Source: Acidocella sp. (GTDB lineage: Bacteria; Pseudomonadota; Alphaproteobacteria; Acetobacterales; Acetobacteraceae). From it: a stretch of 64,000 nucleotides of DNA. The notes below the pieces were generated by a model. The model saw nothing but the letters and a program-made list of their open reading frames with translations. It was not told the DNA's origin and ran no database searches. The stretch spans positions 62,001 to 126,000 of the forward strand of contig DAIDEE010000061.1 in the NCBI GenBank assembly GCA_027308685.1. The letters run 5' to 3'. Shown here in pieces: positions 63,161 to 64,000 of the stretch; position 1 is the stretch's first letter; the number at the start of each line of letters is the position of its first letter. Both the position numbers and the translations under genes were made by a program.

Positions 63161-63466
63161 TTAATTCGACAAAGCCGAAGCGGTGATGGTTTTCGGGGGC
63201 TTCTGCAACCCGGCTGCAGTGCCGCCCGTCAAAGCTGTATCCAACGCCGCTGAAGCTGCGATGCCATTGGAAGATGTATCACCATGCCCTTGAAATAGTT
63301 CCGTTTTATCAGCAGTCTGCACAGCGATATTCTCGCGTGAGGCGCCGGTTAACGACCAATCTGCCGGGTTTTGATACGGATCTCCATAACATCCTGTAAG
63401 GCTTATACATATCAAGGCTGTTAGTCCTAGTAAAATTTTTGACATGGCAGAAGCTTTCAGCATCAT
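63161..63466 (-). CDS. cpaD: CpaD-like small lipoprotein
   Basis: 101 residues, shorter than the usual CpaD (about 200). An N-terminal signal ends in lipobox LTGC near residue 26. NPADWSLTGASRENIAVQTADKTELFQGHGDTSSNG has the pattern of the CpaD family (W-x-x-T-x-A-x-x-N-x-A-x-Q and a Gly-rich turn), and the position between cpaC and cpaE fits. Its ATG overlaps the cpaC stop (ATGA), which suggests translational coupling; ATG 63445 also fits the signal peptide. The second half of the canonical domain appears to be missing. Confidence 0.7.
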   Translation of the reverse strand: MMLKASAMSKILLGLTALICISLTGCYGDPYQNPADWSLTGASRENIAVQTADKTELFQGHGDTSSNGIAASAALDTALTGGTAAGLQKPPKTITASALSN

Positions 63467-64000
63467 TGCACCACAAAACCAGCATCGCCGGGCATTGCGG
63501 CATTTTTGTAGGGACCTCCCGTATTACGCAACAATAAAATACGCTGCAGGTCGTTAGGAGGGGTCCATCCATCATCAGGCGAAGCCAACAAACCTGTGTT
63601 GCTAACGGGGTCGACTAGATACGGAGTGACCGTGATGACCAATTCTTGTTGTTCGCGCTGAAAACTATCGCCGCGAAATAATGCGCCGAACACGGGCACT
63701 TCGCCCAACCCGGGAACCGCATTATCAGTTTGGTTGGTTGAGTCTTCAAGCAGGCCGGCAATGGCCATACCCTGCCCGCTACCCAAAATAACCGTGGTTG
63801 AGGCGCCTTGCACGGTGAGGGCCGGAATAACGAGAGAGCTGGTGCCAACCGTTGAAACAAACGAATTTGCCGTGCTTATCTGGCTCAGCTTTGGTGAAAC
63901 TTGCAGCGAAATGCGTCCATCCGAAAATACGGTAGGCGTGAACGAGAGTTGCACACCGTAATTTTCAAATTGAACGGTGACAACCGAACCGCCTGTCGTG
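63463..64000 (-). CDS. cpaC: Tad pilus secretin CpaC/RcpA, C-terminal part
   Basis: At least 178 residues are in the window; the gene continues past the right edge. The secretin-domain phrase QLSFTPTVFSDGRISLQVSPKLS and the late GQGMAIAGLLEDSTNQTDNAVPGLGEVPVFGALFRGDSFQREQQELVITVTPYLVDP are the universal secretin core (V-P-x-L-G-x-x-P-x-x-G-x-L-F, then E-L-x-I-x-x-T-P-x-x-V). It forms the outer-membrane ring of the Flp pilus system. The TGGSVVTVQFENYGV bases before it are in the same frame, so the start lies outside. Confidence 0.93.
   Translation of the reverse strand, partial: TTGGSVVTVQFENYGVQLSFTPTVFSDGRISLQVSPKLSQISTANSFVSTVGTSSLVIPALTVQGASTTVILGSGQGMAIAGLLEDSTNQTDNAVPGLGEVPVFGALFRGDSFQREQQELVITVTPYLVDPVSNTGLLASPDDGWTPPNDLQRILLLRNTGGPYKNAAMPGDAGFVVQ

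Overview
The window reads as chromosomal DNA of a moderately GC-rich alphaproteobacterium. The best fit is Acetobacteraceae, possibly an Acidocella/Acidiphilium-type acidophile. This is inferred from gene content and protein style (rpmF-plsX with a DUF177 gene and bamE nearby, a eukaryote-type NADP isocitrate dehydrogenase, a Tad/Cpa pilus locus, many efflux pumps). No rRNA or tRNA gene was seen to confirm it.

Layout. 0-5 kb: start of plsX, rpmF, a LysE exporter, a DUF805 protein, DUF177, bamE, a Tat-exported DUF839/PhoX-like protein and an acetyltransferase. 5-8.4 kb: a membrane diguanylate cyclase, then an outer-membrane cytochrome-porin fusion of Cyc2 architecture followed by a soluble c-type cytochrome. 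8.4-13.9 kb: a D-2-hydroxyglutarate-dehydrogenase-like flavoprotein divergent from a hydroxyacid-oxoacid transhydrogenase, then pyrE, icd and a PepSY protein. 14-18.7 kb: a complete EmrA-EmrB-OprM efflux operon divergent from its probable TetR regulator.

18.9-28.4 kb: a hypothetical gene, a glycerophosphodiesterase, a class II aldolase, and a five-gene beta-oxidation operon whose order matches pimFABCD of Rhodopseudomonas palustris (dicarboxylate/fatty acid degradation). 28.4-35.8 kb: a Wza-like lipoprotein, two MFS transporters, dihydroorotase, a heptosyltransferase-like GT9, YgfZ, a DUF3833 lipoprotein and methionine aminopeptidase. 35.9-42.6 kb: an RND pump pair preceded by a possible 19-codon leader, and a solitary xanthine-dehydrogenase/CoxL-type molybdenum subunit.

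42.6-46.6 kb: a low-GC orphan gene among palindromic repeats, fumC, a small ORF and a 3-hydroxyisobutyryl-CoA hydrolase-like gene. 46.5-53.2 kb: exopolysaccharide functions (WecG-type glycosyltransferase, beta-barrel protein, Wzc-type tyrosine kinase, two acyltransferase-3 proteins, one very AT-rich). 53.2-57 kb: comEC with a decayed copy of its own 3' end next to it, then gltX. 57-64 kb: a Tad/Cpa pilus locus transcribed leftwards (cpaC partial, cpaD, cpaE, cpaF, tadB, tadC and a TPR-SPOR lipoprotein).

The most interesting leads are the Cyc2-like/cytochrome c pair with an FNR-like box over its promoter, the transhydrogenase/hydroxyglutarate dehydrogenase pair that could form a closed 2-oxoglutarate cycle, the pim-like operon, and several structured intergenic elements: a hairpin hiding a Shine-Dalgarno, a leader ORF, a perfect CRP-like palindrome, and REP-like repeats with co-varying stems.
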